Shown here in pieces: positions 16,199 to 23,257 of a stretch of 37,496 bases of DNA (the first letter of the stretch is position 1; every line of letters begins with the position of its first letter). This DNA comes from Minisyncoccus sp023229485 (GTDB lineage Bacteria > Patescibacteriota > Minisyncoccia > Minisyncoccales > Minisyncoccaceae), in assembly GCA_041663645.1 (NCBI GenBank), contig JBAYMH010000006.1, positions 1-37,496 of the forward strand. Reading direction: 5' to 3'. Made by a program: the position numbers and the translations under genes. The notes under the pieces are model-generated. The model saw nothing but the letters and a program-made list of their open reading frames with translations, ran no database searches and was not told where the DNA came from.

Positions 16199-17409
16199 CG
16201 AAGACTACGCTTTCGAAAAAAATATTGTCCAGTAAGACTAAAAAATAATATGATTAATCCACCTGTCATAAAAATAAAAGAATAATCAAAAGAAGCAATC
16301 AGAAATCCTCCTAAAAGTGCCCCGAATGCAGTTGATAGCGGGGAAAAGATAGTATCAATTGCCGCTGATTCCTCTTTATATTTTTTAAGTTTTGCAGACA
16401 TTAAACCGCTTCTACCCGAACTTGTTATCAGTCCGCCAACACTTTGACTCAAAGAGATTATAAACACGGAATAAAAATTCAAGATATTTGCCAATCCCCC
16501 AAGCAATATTGAAAATAGTCCTACTGCACTACTGCCCAGACAAATGTTTTGCTCGCTGGATGATTTGTTGATTCTTTTTGCAATAACGAAGGATATTGGA
16601 AGAAATGCTAATGAAACCAATGAATTAAAAATCAAAATTTGATCCTGTGTCCAGTTAAGACTTTTTAAAAAAAGAATAAAAAATGTGTTATTGAATCCTG
16701 CGATTATTAAAACTAAAAATGAAATAAAAATAAAAATTCCTGCTCCTTTTAATTTCATACTATTCCTTATCTCTTTGTATTTCAGGGCAGATGTTTTTAG
16801 TGAAACATCTTCCATTATTCCAAGTGGTTTTCCTTTTAAGCTAAAATAGGCATAAAACGAAGCGATTAGTTGAATAATTAGAGCTACACCAAAAACTCCA
16901 AAAAAACCAAACTTCCAAATAATCAAAGCTCCAAGGACTGGAGCAATCGCATCAGCATACGATGGTGCGGAATAAAACCATGCAAACGCTCCATCTGCTT
17001 TTTTCTGGTTAGTGCCCATCAAAATATTTCTGGAACTGACAAAAAATAATGCTGCTGAAATTCCTAATAATATCTGCGATAGATAAAACCAAAAAAACGA
17101 AATAGAAGTTATCATAAGAAAAGAATATACGCCGTAGCCTAAAACTCCCAAAGAAATAAGAATATAGGGTTTTATTTTATGATTTAAGTATCCAACTAGT
17201 GGAGCCGAGACTGCGATAGAAAGATAGATTAAAAAGTTTGTATAACCGATTTCAATTATAGAAAAATTCTTTTGGATTAGAAATAACGGGAAATAAAGAG
17301 AAAATAATTTATAGCCAAACATCACTAAAAAATGAATCAAAGTTATGTTTTCTGTAATTCCAAGGATTTTTTTATTGATTTGCATATTTATTTTATTTAA
17401 TCTTATCAT
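16195..17409 (-). CDS. Major facilitator superfamily transporter
   Basis: About twelve hydrophobic helices and the MFS-type loop NHKIKPYILISLGVLGYG between helices 2 and 3 point to an MFS secondary transporter in the cytoplasmic membrane; the substrate cannot be read from sequence. The start is uncertain: ATG 17409 (405 residues) or ATG 17385 (397 residues) are preferred, since a terminator at 17432-17455 lies over the more upstream in-frame start at 17466. No Shine-Dalgarno motif is visible at either. Uptake of nutrients or drug efflux are both possible for this family. Confidence 0.88.
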   Translation of the reverse strand: MIRLNKINMQINKKILGITENITLIHFLVMFGYKLFSLYFPLFLIQKNFSIIEIGYTNFLIYLSIAVSAPLVGYLNHKIKPYILISLGVLGYGVYSFLMITSISFFWFYLSQILLGISAALFFVSSRNILMGTNQKKADGAFAWFYSAPSYADAIAPVLGALIIWKFGFFGVFGVALIIQLIASFYAYFSLKGKPLGIMEDVSLKTSALKYKEIRNSMKLKGAGIFIFISFLVLIIAGFNNTFFILFLKSLNWTQDQILIFNSLVSLAFLPISFVIAKRINKSSSEQNICLGSSAVGLFSILLGGLANILNFYSVFIISLSQSVGGLITSSGRSGLMSAKLKKYKEESAAIDTIFSPLSTAFGALLGGFLIASFDYSFIFMTGGLIILFFSLTGQYFFRKRSLR

Positions 17410-17431
17410 ATTAAATGAATTGATTCCAAAT

Positions 17432-17455
17432 AAAAAAGAGGTTTTATAAAACCTC
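17432..17455 (-). terminator. Terminator of the Nudix gene
   Basis: A perfect 18-base palindrome GAGGTTTTATAAAACCTC followed on the minus strand by TTTTTT, one base beyond the Nudix stop. Confidence 0.85.
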
Positions 17456-17456
17456 A

Positions 17457-18002
17457 CTAATGACAATATCGGAATGCTTCCAGTATCATCATTTTCATTC
17501 TTGGAGAAATTATCTCCAATCTTTCTATCTCTTTCTCGGTAAAATACCCGATGGCATTTTTTTCGAGCCCCTCGTAATAACTATTAAAGTACTCTCCTAT
17601 CCCCGAGGGTTCCATCTCATAAATTGAGAATGGGATAACGAAGGCCAAGTCAATATTATCTTCTTTGCCCAGCCAAGCTGGTAACATCACCAGTTGCTTG
17701 TTCGTCTCTGAAGGAACTATGCAGACCTCTTCCTGAAGCTCTTTTTGGATGCAATTCCAAATTGAGGACTGGTATTCCCCAGCTCTGAAATCGACTAATT
17801 CTACTCCGCCACCGGGAAGTTCCCATTTACCTGAAAGGTCTCCATTATAAATAAGGGATCCCTTTTCCATTCTCTTGCGGAGAAGCATCTTGTTATCGCT
17901 ATTAAAAACAGCTGCAAATACTCCGATTCCCACTGCTCCAGCACGACCTCTCTCAAGATTCTTTTTGAAGCTTTCCGTCAGTTTTTCTTTATCAAAGTCC
18001 AT
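17457..18002 (-). CDS. Nudix hydrolase with modified Nudix box
   Basis: GKWELPGGGVEL at 59-70 followed by QKELQEEVCI at 86-95 is a Nudix box whose first half and catalytic helix are separated by an unusually long insert, and in which the usual REUxEExGU reads KELQEEVCI (Lys for Arg, Cys for Gly). The two metal-binding Glu residues are kept. Nudix enzymes cleave nucleoside diphosphates linked to other groups. ATG 18002 has GAGGT seven bases upstream. A relative interrupted by a stop lies at 20554-21078; the two share the motif SPRM near the C-terminus. Confidence 0.88.
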   Translation of the reverse strand: MDFDKEKLTESFKKNLERGRAGAVGIGVFAAVFNSDNKMLLRKRMEKGSLIYNGDLSGKWELPGGGVELVDFRAGEYQSSIWNCIQKELQEEVCIVPSETNKQLVMLPAWLGKEDNIDLAFVIPFSIYEMEPSGIGEYFNSYYEGLEKNAIGYFTEKEIERLEIISPRMKMMILEAFRYCH

Positions 18003-18025
18003 TTTTCTACCTCGGTACTTGGTGA

Positions 18026-18054
18026 ACTATACCATATAAGTCTTATTTAGTCAA
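18026..18054 (-). promoter_or_regulatory. Promoter of the Nudix gene
   Basis: TTGACT, a 17-base spacer and TATAGT. The spacer ends in TTATATGG, very similar to the promoter at 20492-20519, suggesting common descent or common control. Confidence 0.7.
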
Positions 18055-18056
18055 TA

Positions 18057-18085
18057 TTGGTAAAAGCCTTATTTTGTTGTATTAT
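18057..18085 (+). promoter_or_regulatory. Candidate promoter of the PEGA-domain gene
   Basis: TTGGTA, a 17-base spacer and TATTAT on the plus strand, about 50 bases before ATG 18134; divergent from the Nudix promoter. Confidence 0.45.
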
Positions 18086-18133
18086 TTATTAAATTAGTTA
18101 ATCGCTAAAACACTTTAATTTTACTAAATTTTT

Positions 18134-19486
18134 ATGAATAAAAAAATAAAGCTTGCTTTTCTTGTGCTTCTCGTGGTGGGATTTGCAATAGTTTCGATAA
18201 TCGTAATTCTTCAGGCTCAGGGATATGCTTTTGATTGGCAGAAAAATGAAGTATTCAAGACAGGAGGAGTCTACGTCAAGACAGCTGAAAGTGGAGCCGA
18301 CGTATTTATTGATGATGCCTATATAAGCAAAACCGATGGATTTACTCGCGAAATACTTGCCCAAAAAATGTTAGCTGGTACTCATGCTGTAAAGGTTCAA
18401 AAAGAGGGATACTTTACTTGGGAAAAAAACTTAGTAGTTGAAGAACAAATGGTTGCTAAAGCTCAAAATATAGTTCTTTTTCCAAATAATACGACCTTTG
18501 AATCGAAAATTTCAAATATCTCTTCTATATATAACATTATTGGACAAAATTTTTTAATACTAAAAAATACTGGAGATCTTATTGTTGTAAATTCCAACAC
18601 TAAAGAAGAGCAAGCTGTTCTTTCTGCTGCAAAATTAAAAGAAGTCGGTAAAATTAAAACTGTAACATTCTCTTCTGATCAAAAAAAAGCACTGATTGTT
18701 TCTACTGCAGGTATTTATTACTTATTGGAAATAAATGGAGCTAGAAGCCAAATTACGGTATTAAAGGATCTGGACAAAACTGCCGAGGGAGTAGTCTGGG
18801 ACGGAGATATTACCCTTAATTATATAAGTAAAAATAAACTATATTCTTTGAACGTCAGCTCGAAGAAAAAAGAATTAGTAAAAGAAGAGGCAGTTACCGC
18901 TTTTGCACGACATAGCGAGGGCTTGTATACAATGGAGGAAGGAATATTAATAAGGACTAATACTTTCACTAAAGGTGTTGAAATTTTAACAAAAGATGCT
19001 TTTGCTTTTAAGAAAAATTCTAAATATGAATTAAAAATAATTGAGGGAAGGATATTTTTAACTGAAGATAATAAAGTTTTTTATTACTATAATGGAAAAA
19101 CGAAATCTCTAACAAAAGCTCTTGAATCTTCTAGTGAAATAAATTATAAAACATTATCCGACAAGGTCATCTTTATTACTGATTATGGAATATGGCTGAT
19201 GCTACTTAAGGATTATGAAAGCCCATTTTTTAAAAAGGCTGAATCGTTCATTCTTTTGTCGAAATTTTCACAAAAAATTACTGATATAGTTTGGGTGGCT
19301 GATGATTATTTTGCTGCAACCATTAATGGAAAAATAAAAATTAATGAAATTGACAATAGGGATAAAATAAATTCTTTTGAGCTTACAGGGGACGGATATT
19401 CAAAACTCTGGTTTGATTCTAATAATAAATCTTTATTAGTACTCAAAGGGTCCGACCTTTACGAATCCACAAAGCTAGTACCATAA
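18134..19486 (+). CDS. Membrane-anchored PEGA-domain protein with beta-propeller-like region
   Basis: An N-terminal membrane helix (about 6-28) acts as anchor. Residues about 44-105 form a PEGA domain (GGVYVKTAESGADVFIDD and later AGTHAVKVQKEGYFTWEKN), a beta-sandwich found in surface proteins. The remaining 340 residues consist of repeated short strands such as KKALIVSTAGIYYLLEI, suggesting a beta-propeller facing outward. The protein probably binds a surface ligand or partner, but that is inference. There is no Shine-Dalgarno motif before the ATG and no clear terminator; a weak hairpin surrounds the stop. Proteins of this build are frequent in Patescibacteria. Confidence 0.88.
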   Translation: MNKKIKLAFLVLLVVGFAIVSIIVILQAQGYAFDWQKNEVFKTGGVYVKTAESGADVFIDDAYISKTDGFTREILAQKMLAGTHAVKVQKEGYFTWEKNLVVEEQMVAKAQNIVLFPNNTTFESKISNISSIYNIIGQNFLILKNTGDLIVVNSNTKEEQAVLSAAKLKEVGKIKTVTFSSDQKKALIVSTAGIYYLLEINGARSQITVLKDLDKTAEGVVWDGDITLNYISKNKLYSLNVSSKKKELVKEEAVTAFARHSEGLYTMEEGILIRTNTFTKGVEILTKDAFAFKKNSKYELKIIEGRIFLTEDNKVFYYYNGKTKSLTKALESSSEINYKTLSDKVIFITDYGIWLMLLKDYESPFFKKAESFILLSKFSQKITDIVWVADDYFAATINGKIKINEIDNRDKINSFELTGDGYSKLWFDSNNKSLLVLKGSDLYESTKLVP

Positions 19487-19530
19487 AATTGTGTTTTATA
19501 GAAAACTATACTTGGCTGATTTTGTCAAAC

Positions 19531-19543
19531 GAGGTCCGACCTC
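19531..19543. repeat. 13-base palindrome GAGGTCCGACCTC, copy 2
   Basis: Identical to the copy at 6478-6490. It lies between the convergent PEGA gene and the 90-residue gene. Confidence 0.6.
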
Positions 19544-19554
19544 TCGAATCTAAT

Positions 19555-19578
19555 AAAAAATAGAAGACAAGTCTTCTA
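19555..19578 (-). terminator. Terminator of the 90-residue gene
   Basis: TAGAAGAC and GTCTTCTA pair directly, followed on the minus strand by TTTTTT. Confidence 0.8.
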
Positions 19579-19601
19579 TGAATAAATGCGACAACCTTTT
19601 G

Positions 19602-19874
19602 CTAAGAAAATGAAAAGTTTGCAATAATATCTTTAATCGTAGGATGTTTTATTTTTACCCTTCTTCTCCCCAGATCTGTTGGAGAGATAATCCAGATTTC
19701 TTTTAATCCTACATCTCCCAATGCTACCGTTTTTCTGATACTACAATACCCTATTTCACAAAGAGCTACTATTCTTTTGCAGCGTGTTTTAGCGAGCTCT
19801 GAAATCTCAACAATTCCATCTTCTCTATCGGTAATAGCTACAATCATCGCTAATGTTTTAATCACTTTTTTCAC
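19602..19874 (-). CDS. Hypothetical protein (90 residues)
   Basis: It starts with GTG at 19874, with AGGTAG directly upstream and a weak promoter (TTACAT, 18 bases, TATAAC). The N-terminal 70 residues alternate hydrophobic and basic segments (AMIVAITDREDGIVEISELA, RCKRIVALCEIGYCSI, EIWIISPTDLGRRRVKI), suggesting a small beta-alpha fold. Four Cys residues occur but not in a standard zinc pattern. No family recognised. It is a single-gene unit with its own terminator. Confidence 0.65.
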   Translation of the reverse strand: MKKVIKTLAMIVAITDREDGIVEISELAKTRCKRIVALCEIGYCSIRKTVALGDVGLKEIWIISPTDLGRRRVKIKHPTIKDIIANFSFS

Positions 19875-19913
19875 CTACCTATCGTTATATTAACACAAGA
19901 TAAAAAAATGTAA

Positions 19914-19940
19914 ATAAAAATGCGATTAATTGAATCGCAT
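19914..19940 (-). terminator. Terminator overlapping the stop of the 179-residue gene
   Basis: ATGCGATT and AATCGCAT pair around a 5-base loop and are followed on the minus strand by TTTTATTT. The stop codon is within the stem-loop. Confidence 0.8.
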
Positions 19941-20465
19941 TTCATACACTTCTACATCTTTTATTTGCATTAATGTTCTTGGAAAATATTTAACATTTAA
20001 TGGTTCGGTTCCTATTTCTGCGTTGCAAAAATCAATCGCAGACTTTTTTGTTATAAAATATAAACGTCTTCCAAGGTAATGAGCTAAATTATAATTACCA
20101 TCAAACATCCAATGCTCGACTGGCTGGAGAGTTACAAAGCCTAAACATATCAGGATATCAATCAGGTCACTATAGAGATTCCATATCTCTGATCGGTGGC
20201 TCCCCCTAAGCATCCGCTTAAGTAAAAAGAACTCCATCCAGCTTATTTGTAAGATATTTCCTTCTGCCTTGATAATCTTTTCAACTTCAATTTTTTGAAC
20301 TCTATAATTATCTAGCGATGCCTCAATTCTCTTTTGATTACAAACATTGCAGAAAGTAAAAACATCATTAAATCCTGGAAAAATCTCATAAGCTATTCTA
20401 TTAAAAGAAAAATAATACTTTTCCTTCAAAACTTCTTTTCCACAAAGAAAACATTTTTCTTCCAT
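19926..20465 (-). CDS. Protein with two-CxxC zinc-ribbon start, unknown function
   Basis: ATG 20465 is chosen because the promoter (start near 20485) excludes the upstream in-frame ATG at 20501. The 179-residue protein begins with CFLCGKE (residues 5-8 Cys pair) and CNVCNQKR about 35 residues later, which together can bind one zinc ion. The rest is a mixed helix/strand domain with HRSEIWNLYSDLIDILICLG and no known motif. The start is preceded by GGGGG, not a clean Shine-Dalgarno. Nucleic-acid binding is possible for such zinc ribbons but not shown. Confidence 0.7.
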   Translation of the reverse strand: MEEKCFLCGKEVLKEKYYFSFNRIAYEIFPGFNDVFTFCNVCNQKRIEASLDNYRVQKIEVEKIIKAEGNILQISWMEFFLLKRMLRGSHRSEIWNLYSDLIDILICLGFVTLQPVEHWMFDGNYNLAHYLGRRLYFITKKSAIDFCNAEIGTEPLNVKYFPRTLMQIKDVEVYEMRFN

Positions 20466-20491
20466 AATACGGCCCCCAATGTGCCGGCTAA

Positions 20492-20519
20492 ATGATACCA
20501 TATAGCCTTAATTAATCAA
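20492..20519 (-). promoter_or_regulatory. Promoter of the zinc-ribbon gene
   Basis: TTGATT, a 16-base spacer and TATCAT. The segment CTATATGGTAT closely matches the Nudix promoter at 18026-18054. Confidence 0.65.
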
Positions 20520-20527
20520 GATTTTGC

Positions 20528-20552
20528 AAAAAAAAGAGGCTTTTGTTGCCTC
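20528..20552 (-). terminator. Terminator of the interrupted Nudix gene
   Basis: GAGGC and GCCTC around a 7-base loop, followed on the minus strand by eight Ts. Confidence 0.85.
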
Positions 20553-20553
20553 A

Positions 20554-21078
20554 TTATAAGAATCTTTGAAAATAATCAAAGACTCCACTAACCATTGACC
20601 TCATTCTTGGTGAGGTCATTTTTGTTTGTTCGATTTCTTCCCTGCTTAACCATTGTAGGCTCTGTTCATGAACTCTTACTTCAAGAATCGAGGGTTCTTC
20701 TGGGTTTCCAATAGCCCTACAGTCTTCGATATGGATTGGTACGGCAAATTCCCAAATACTGAAGTCTTCTCCGCTTTCCGTGGCTGGCACCAGAATAGGT
20801 TGCCAAACTGTTTCAAGAACCAAATCTAAGTCTAGATCTTGAAGTTCTCTGCCAACAAAGGATACAATCGTTCCCTGGAATGGAAAAATTTCGCATGAGG
20901 AAAATAGGTCATCGGACTCAAGCTTTCCTCCAAGTAAACTCTATGAATCATTTCGTCTCACAAGAAGAATCTTGTCGTCAGCGAATAATCCGACAAAAAA
21001 ATTTATTTCTGTCGCTCCTGCGTGACCCTCGGTAATACTCTTATCAAAGGCTTCCACCATTTTTCTCGGATATATCAT
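20554..21078 (-). pseudogene. Nudix-like gene interrupted by an in-frame TAG
   Basis: From ATG 21078, with GAGGT upstream and a good promoter, the frame runs 45 codons (MIYPRKMVEAF to RRNDS), meets TAG at 20941-20943, and continues in the same frame for 128 more codons to 20554. The part after the stop starts SLLGGKLES and contains RELQDL, a decayed Nudix box, and later SPRM as in the intact Nudix protein at 17457. The catalytic Glu pair is lost, so even a read-through product would probably be inactive. Alternatives: sequencing error, or suppression of UAG. The C-terminal piece could be re-initiated from a TTG at 20823. Confidence 0.7.
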
Positions 21079-21100
21079 TCAACACCTCAGTGCCACTAAC

Positions 21101-21129
21101 TTTATATAATACAAAATCGTAATAGTCAA
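21101..21129 (-). promoter_or_regulatory. Promoter of the interrupted Nudix gene
   Basis: TTGACT, a 17-base spacer and TATAAA, with start near 21094 and ATG 21078 just downstream. The promoter is intact although the gene is not. Confidence 0.7.
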
Positions 21130-21134
21130 TAATT

Positions 21135-21158
21135 AAAAAAGTATGGCATTAACCATAC
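21135..21158 (-). terminator. Terminator overlapping the end of the membrane-protein gene
   Basis: GTATGG and CCATAC around a 6-base loop, followed on the minus strand by TTTTTT; it contains the last codons and the stop of the gene at 21149. Confidence 0.85.
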
Positions 21159-21487
21159 AATGATACTTTTTTATCCCGCATAAGGAGTCCGAAGTAAATA
21201 ATTATAGTCCCAAGACACACGACGGGAATAAAAATTTTTATCAATGGGTAATAGTAAAGTGCAAGATAAAAAACTGTCGCAATCACAGATAGTCCCAAAC
21301 CTATAACTAAAATCCCAGAACTCTTGAGTGTAGTATTAAATACTAAAACCGCTACTAATACTAGTATTGCTATCAAGGATTCACTATCATCAAGCAAAAC
21401 GTTCAACCATAGCAACAAAAAAATTTCCAGGACTGCGATACAAAGTGCTACAACCAGGCTTACCCAATAATTATCTTTTTTTGTCAT
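21149..21487 (-). CDS. Four-helix membrane protein (112 residues)
   Basis: Nearly all hydrophobic: four membrane helices at roughly 9-30, 36-50, 55-77 and 80-103, with short charged ends (MTKKDNY at the start, RDKKVSLYG at the end). No recognised family and no conserved polar residues in the helices that would suggest transport. GGCGG lies ten bases before the ATG, and TTGACA at 21527-21532 may be its -35 box with a poor -10. It is a single-gene unit ending in a tight terminator. Confidence 0.65.
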   Translation of the reverse strand: MTKKDNYWVSLVVALCIAVLEIFLLLWLNVLLDDSESLIAILVLVAVLVFNTTLKSSGILVIGLGLSVIATVFYLALYYYPLIKIFIPVVCLGTIIIYFGLLMRDKKVSLYG

Positions 21488-21540
21488 AATAAGAACCGCC
21501 TATATATTGTTACACCTAAACAATCTTGTCAATAATCATA

Positions 21541-21660
21541 TTAACTAAAATGTAATTGCATTGATTGGGCAAAAATCAACTCCTGAGCAGCGAATAATTT
21601 TAACTGTTGTTGGGTTTCATTCTTGTATTTTGAAGCCAAATAGCAGCCATTAAAATTGAT
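21541..21660 (-). pseudogene. Possible remnant of a coding sequence
   Basis: Thirty-nine codons to a TAA read as protein-like sequence (for example NGCYLASKYKNETQQQLKLF). The same frame continues upstream through a TAA into another protein-like stretch (AHSSFLVYALSMKPP) up to about 21720. No start, ribosome site or promoter fits. It may be the decayed end of an inserted gene; I cannot name the family. The 21488-21730 interval holds nothing else that I can see. Confidence 0.3.
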
Positions 21661-21729
21661 TTAAGGGGGTTTCATAGATAAGGCATATACTAAAAAACTA
21701 CTATGAGCTAATTTTTTTGATGGATACAA

Positions 21730-21757
21730 AAACACACTCGAGTGAGTGTGTTTGTTT
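21730..21757 (-). terminator. Terminator of the ribosomal operon
   Basis: AAACACACTC, a 4-base loop and GAGTGTGTTT form a 10-bp stem followed by T-rich sequence on either strand. It ends the operon after rpsI. Confidence 0.8.
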
Positions 21758-21785
21758 TGAAAAAGTAATATAACGATATTTGAGA

Positions 21786-22511
21786 TTAACGTTTGCTCCA
21801 TTGTGGGGCACGCCTAGCTCTCTTTAGTCCGAACTTCTTTCTTTCTTTCATTCTCTGATCCCTAGTCAAGTATCCGGCACGCCTAAGCCTCTTTCTGTAT
21901 TCTGGATTGAATACTGTCAAAGCTCTAGCAATTCCATGTCTTACTGCCTCAGCTTGAGAACGGATTCCGCCACCCTTAACTACGACTGTAATCCTGAACT
22001 TTCCCGTTGATTTCATTCTATCTAATGATGAAACTACAATCCTTTGTAAGTCATCACTACTGAAATATTCTTCAAATTTCTTGTCATTTACAGAAATAGA
22101 TTTGTCTCCTTTTGTGTAAAGTCGGACACGAGCGACAGAAGTTTTTCTTCTACCTGTTCCAACGAAATAAGCACTACTAGATTCGTCATATTTTACGTCA
22201 ACTGGTAGATCAGATTCATCGTCAAAATCATAAGAAACAAGACCGAACATTTCGTTCATCGCTCTAGCATTTTCTTTCTTTGTTTCGTTACTGACAGCAA
22301 CAACTTCGCTGGCAATAACGCCAGTTGCTTCGGTAACTTCATCCTTCTTTTTAACAACTTTCTTTTTAGGTTCCTTGGCAGTTGTTGTTTTTTCTTTTTT
22401 TACAACAACCTTCTTTGATTCTTTAGCTTCTTTAGTTGCCTTAGTTTTGGTTACTGCTACCTTTTTTTCTTTTTTTTCAGTTTTATCGGAAGATTTTTTT
22501 TCCTTTGGCAT
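21786..22511 (-). CDS. rpsI: 30S ribosomal protein S9 with long Lys-rich N-terminal extension
   Basis: The C-terminal ~130 residues are ordinary S9: AYFVGTGRRKTSVARVRLY, then GGGIRSQAEAVRHGIARAL and the terminal KKFGLKRARRAPQWSKR whose tail reaches the ribosomal P site. They are preceded by an extension of about 110 residues made of Lys, Thr, Val, Ala and Glu, probably disordered. ATG 22511 is preferred to an upstream TTG; it follows the rplM stop after one base, so translation is coupled. Such extensions are not part of the usual 130-residue protein; a role in RNA binding is inference. Confidence 0.95.
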   Translation of the reverse strand: MPKEKKSSDKTEKKEKKVAVTKTKATKEAKESKKVVVKKEKTTTAKEPKKKVVKKKDEVTEATGVIASEVVAVSNETKKENARAMNEMFGLVSYDFDDESDLPVDVKYDESSSAYFVGTGRRKTSVARVRLYTKGDKSISVNDKKFEEYFSSDDLQRIVVSSLDRMKSTGKFRITVVVKGGGIRSQAEAVRHGIARALTVFNPEYRKRLRRAGYLTRDQRMKERKKFGLKRARRAPQWSKR

Positions 22512-22512
22512 A

Positions 22513-22869
22513 TTATTCAATCTTAATACGTTTTAATTGCTGGTCTCTAAGACGATTCTTAGGTAGCATTCCTGATATTGCTTTAATTAAAATTTCTCCT
22601 GGGTTCTTTTCAAAAATGACTTTCATTGGAATGTTTTTTTCTCCACCCAAGTATCCAGTGTGCCTGAAATAGGTTTTGCCTTCCATCTTGTTTCCTGTAA
22701 CAACTATTTTTTTGATATTCTTGATAACGACAACATTATTAGAGTCCTTGTTTGGCATAAAATCTGGCTTATTTTTTCCTCTAAGGATTGCCACTATTTC
22801 TGTTGCCAAACGTCCAAGAACTTTGCCTGTGGCGTCGATAGTATATATTTCTTTTTTAACTTTTTCCAT
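22513..22869 (-). CDS. rplM: 50S ribosomal protein L13
   Basis: The 118-residue product shows the L13 signature: IDATGKVLGRLATEIVAILRGK at the N-terminus, YFRHTGYLGG in the middle and AISGMLPKNRLRDQQLKR near the end. It is somewhat shorter than the E. coli protein (142). It binds 23S rRNA early in 50S assembly. It pairs with rpsI, as in most bacteria, and follows rplQ by 21 bases. Confidence 0.97.
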   Translation of the reverse strand: MEKVKKEIYTIDATGKVLGRLATEIVAILRGKNKPDFMPNKDSNNVVVIKNIKKIVVTGNKMEGKTYFRHTGYLGGEKNIPMKVIFEKNPGEILIKAISGMLPKNRLRDQQLKRIKIE

Positions 22870-22890
22870 AATATTTTTATTTTACCTTGA

Positions 22891-23238
22891 CTAAACCAAT
22901 TCAATAACGGCCATTTTTGAACTATCAGATTTTCTTGCCCCTAATTTGACGACCCTAGTGTATCCTCCATTCCTCTCTTTGTATCGAGGAGCGATTTCAT
23001 CAACTAACTTCTTAACGGTTTTTTCGTTGAAAAATTTAGATAAATATCTCCTTGCAGCAATATCACCCTTTTTTGCCTTGGTGATTTTCTTTTCAACAAA
23101 AGGAGACAACTCTTTGGCTTTTGCTTCAGTAGTCGTTATTCTTTCTTTTGTTAAAAGAGATGTAGCCAAGGTTTTTATCAAGGCTTTCCTTGGTCCAGCT
23201 TTTCTATGAAATTTTCTGCCTTTTTTTAAATTATTCAT
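22891..23238 (-). CDS. rplQ: 50S ribosomal protein L17
   Basis: A 115-residue protein starting MNNLKKGRKFHRKAGPRKAL, the conserved L17 N-terminus, with GYTRVVKLGARKSDSSKMAVIELV at the end. L17 sits near the peptide exit tunnel of the 50S subunit. It follows rpoA by 19 bases, the canonical end of the alpha operon. Weak AAGAGA before the ATG; no true Shine-Dalgarno. Confidence 0.97.
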   Translation of the reverse strand: MNNLKKGRKFHRKAGPRKALIKTLATSLLTKERITTTEAKAKELSPFVEKKITKAKKGDIAARRYLSKFFNEKTVKKLVDEIAPRYKERNGGYTRVVKLGARKSDSSKMAVIELV

Positions 23239-23257
23239 ATCTCTTACTTAATCGTTA

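Noticed and set aside
17410..17466. Upstream start for the MFS transporter
   Set aside because: The extra 19 residues overlap the Nudix terminator and are not hydrophobic-transporter-like.
20941..20943. Recoding of TAG as a sense codon genome-wide
   Set aside because: Known Patescibacteria recoding concerns UGA, other genes here use TAG as a normal stop (for example near 31462), and the downstream Nudix box is already degenerate.
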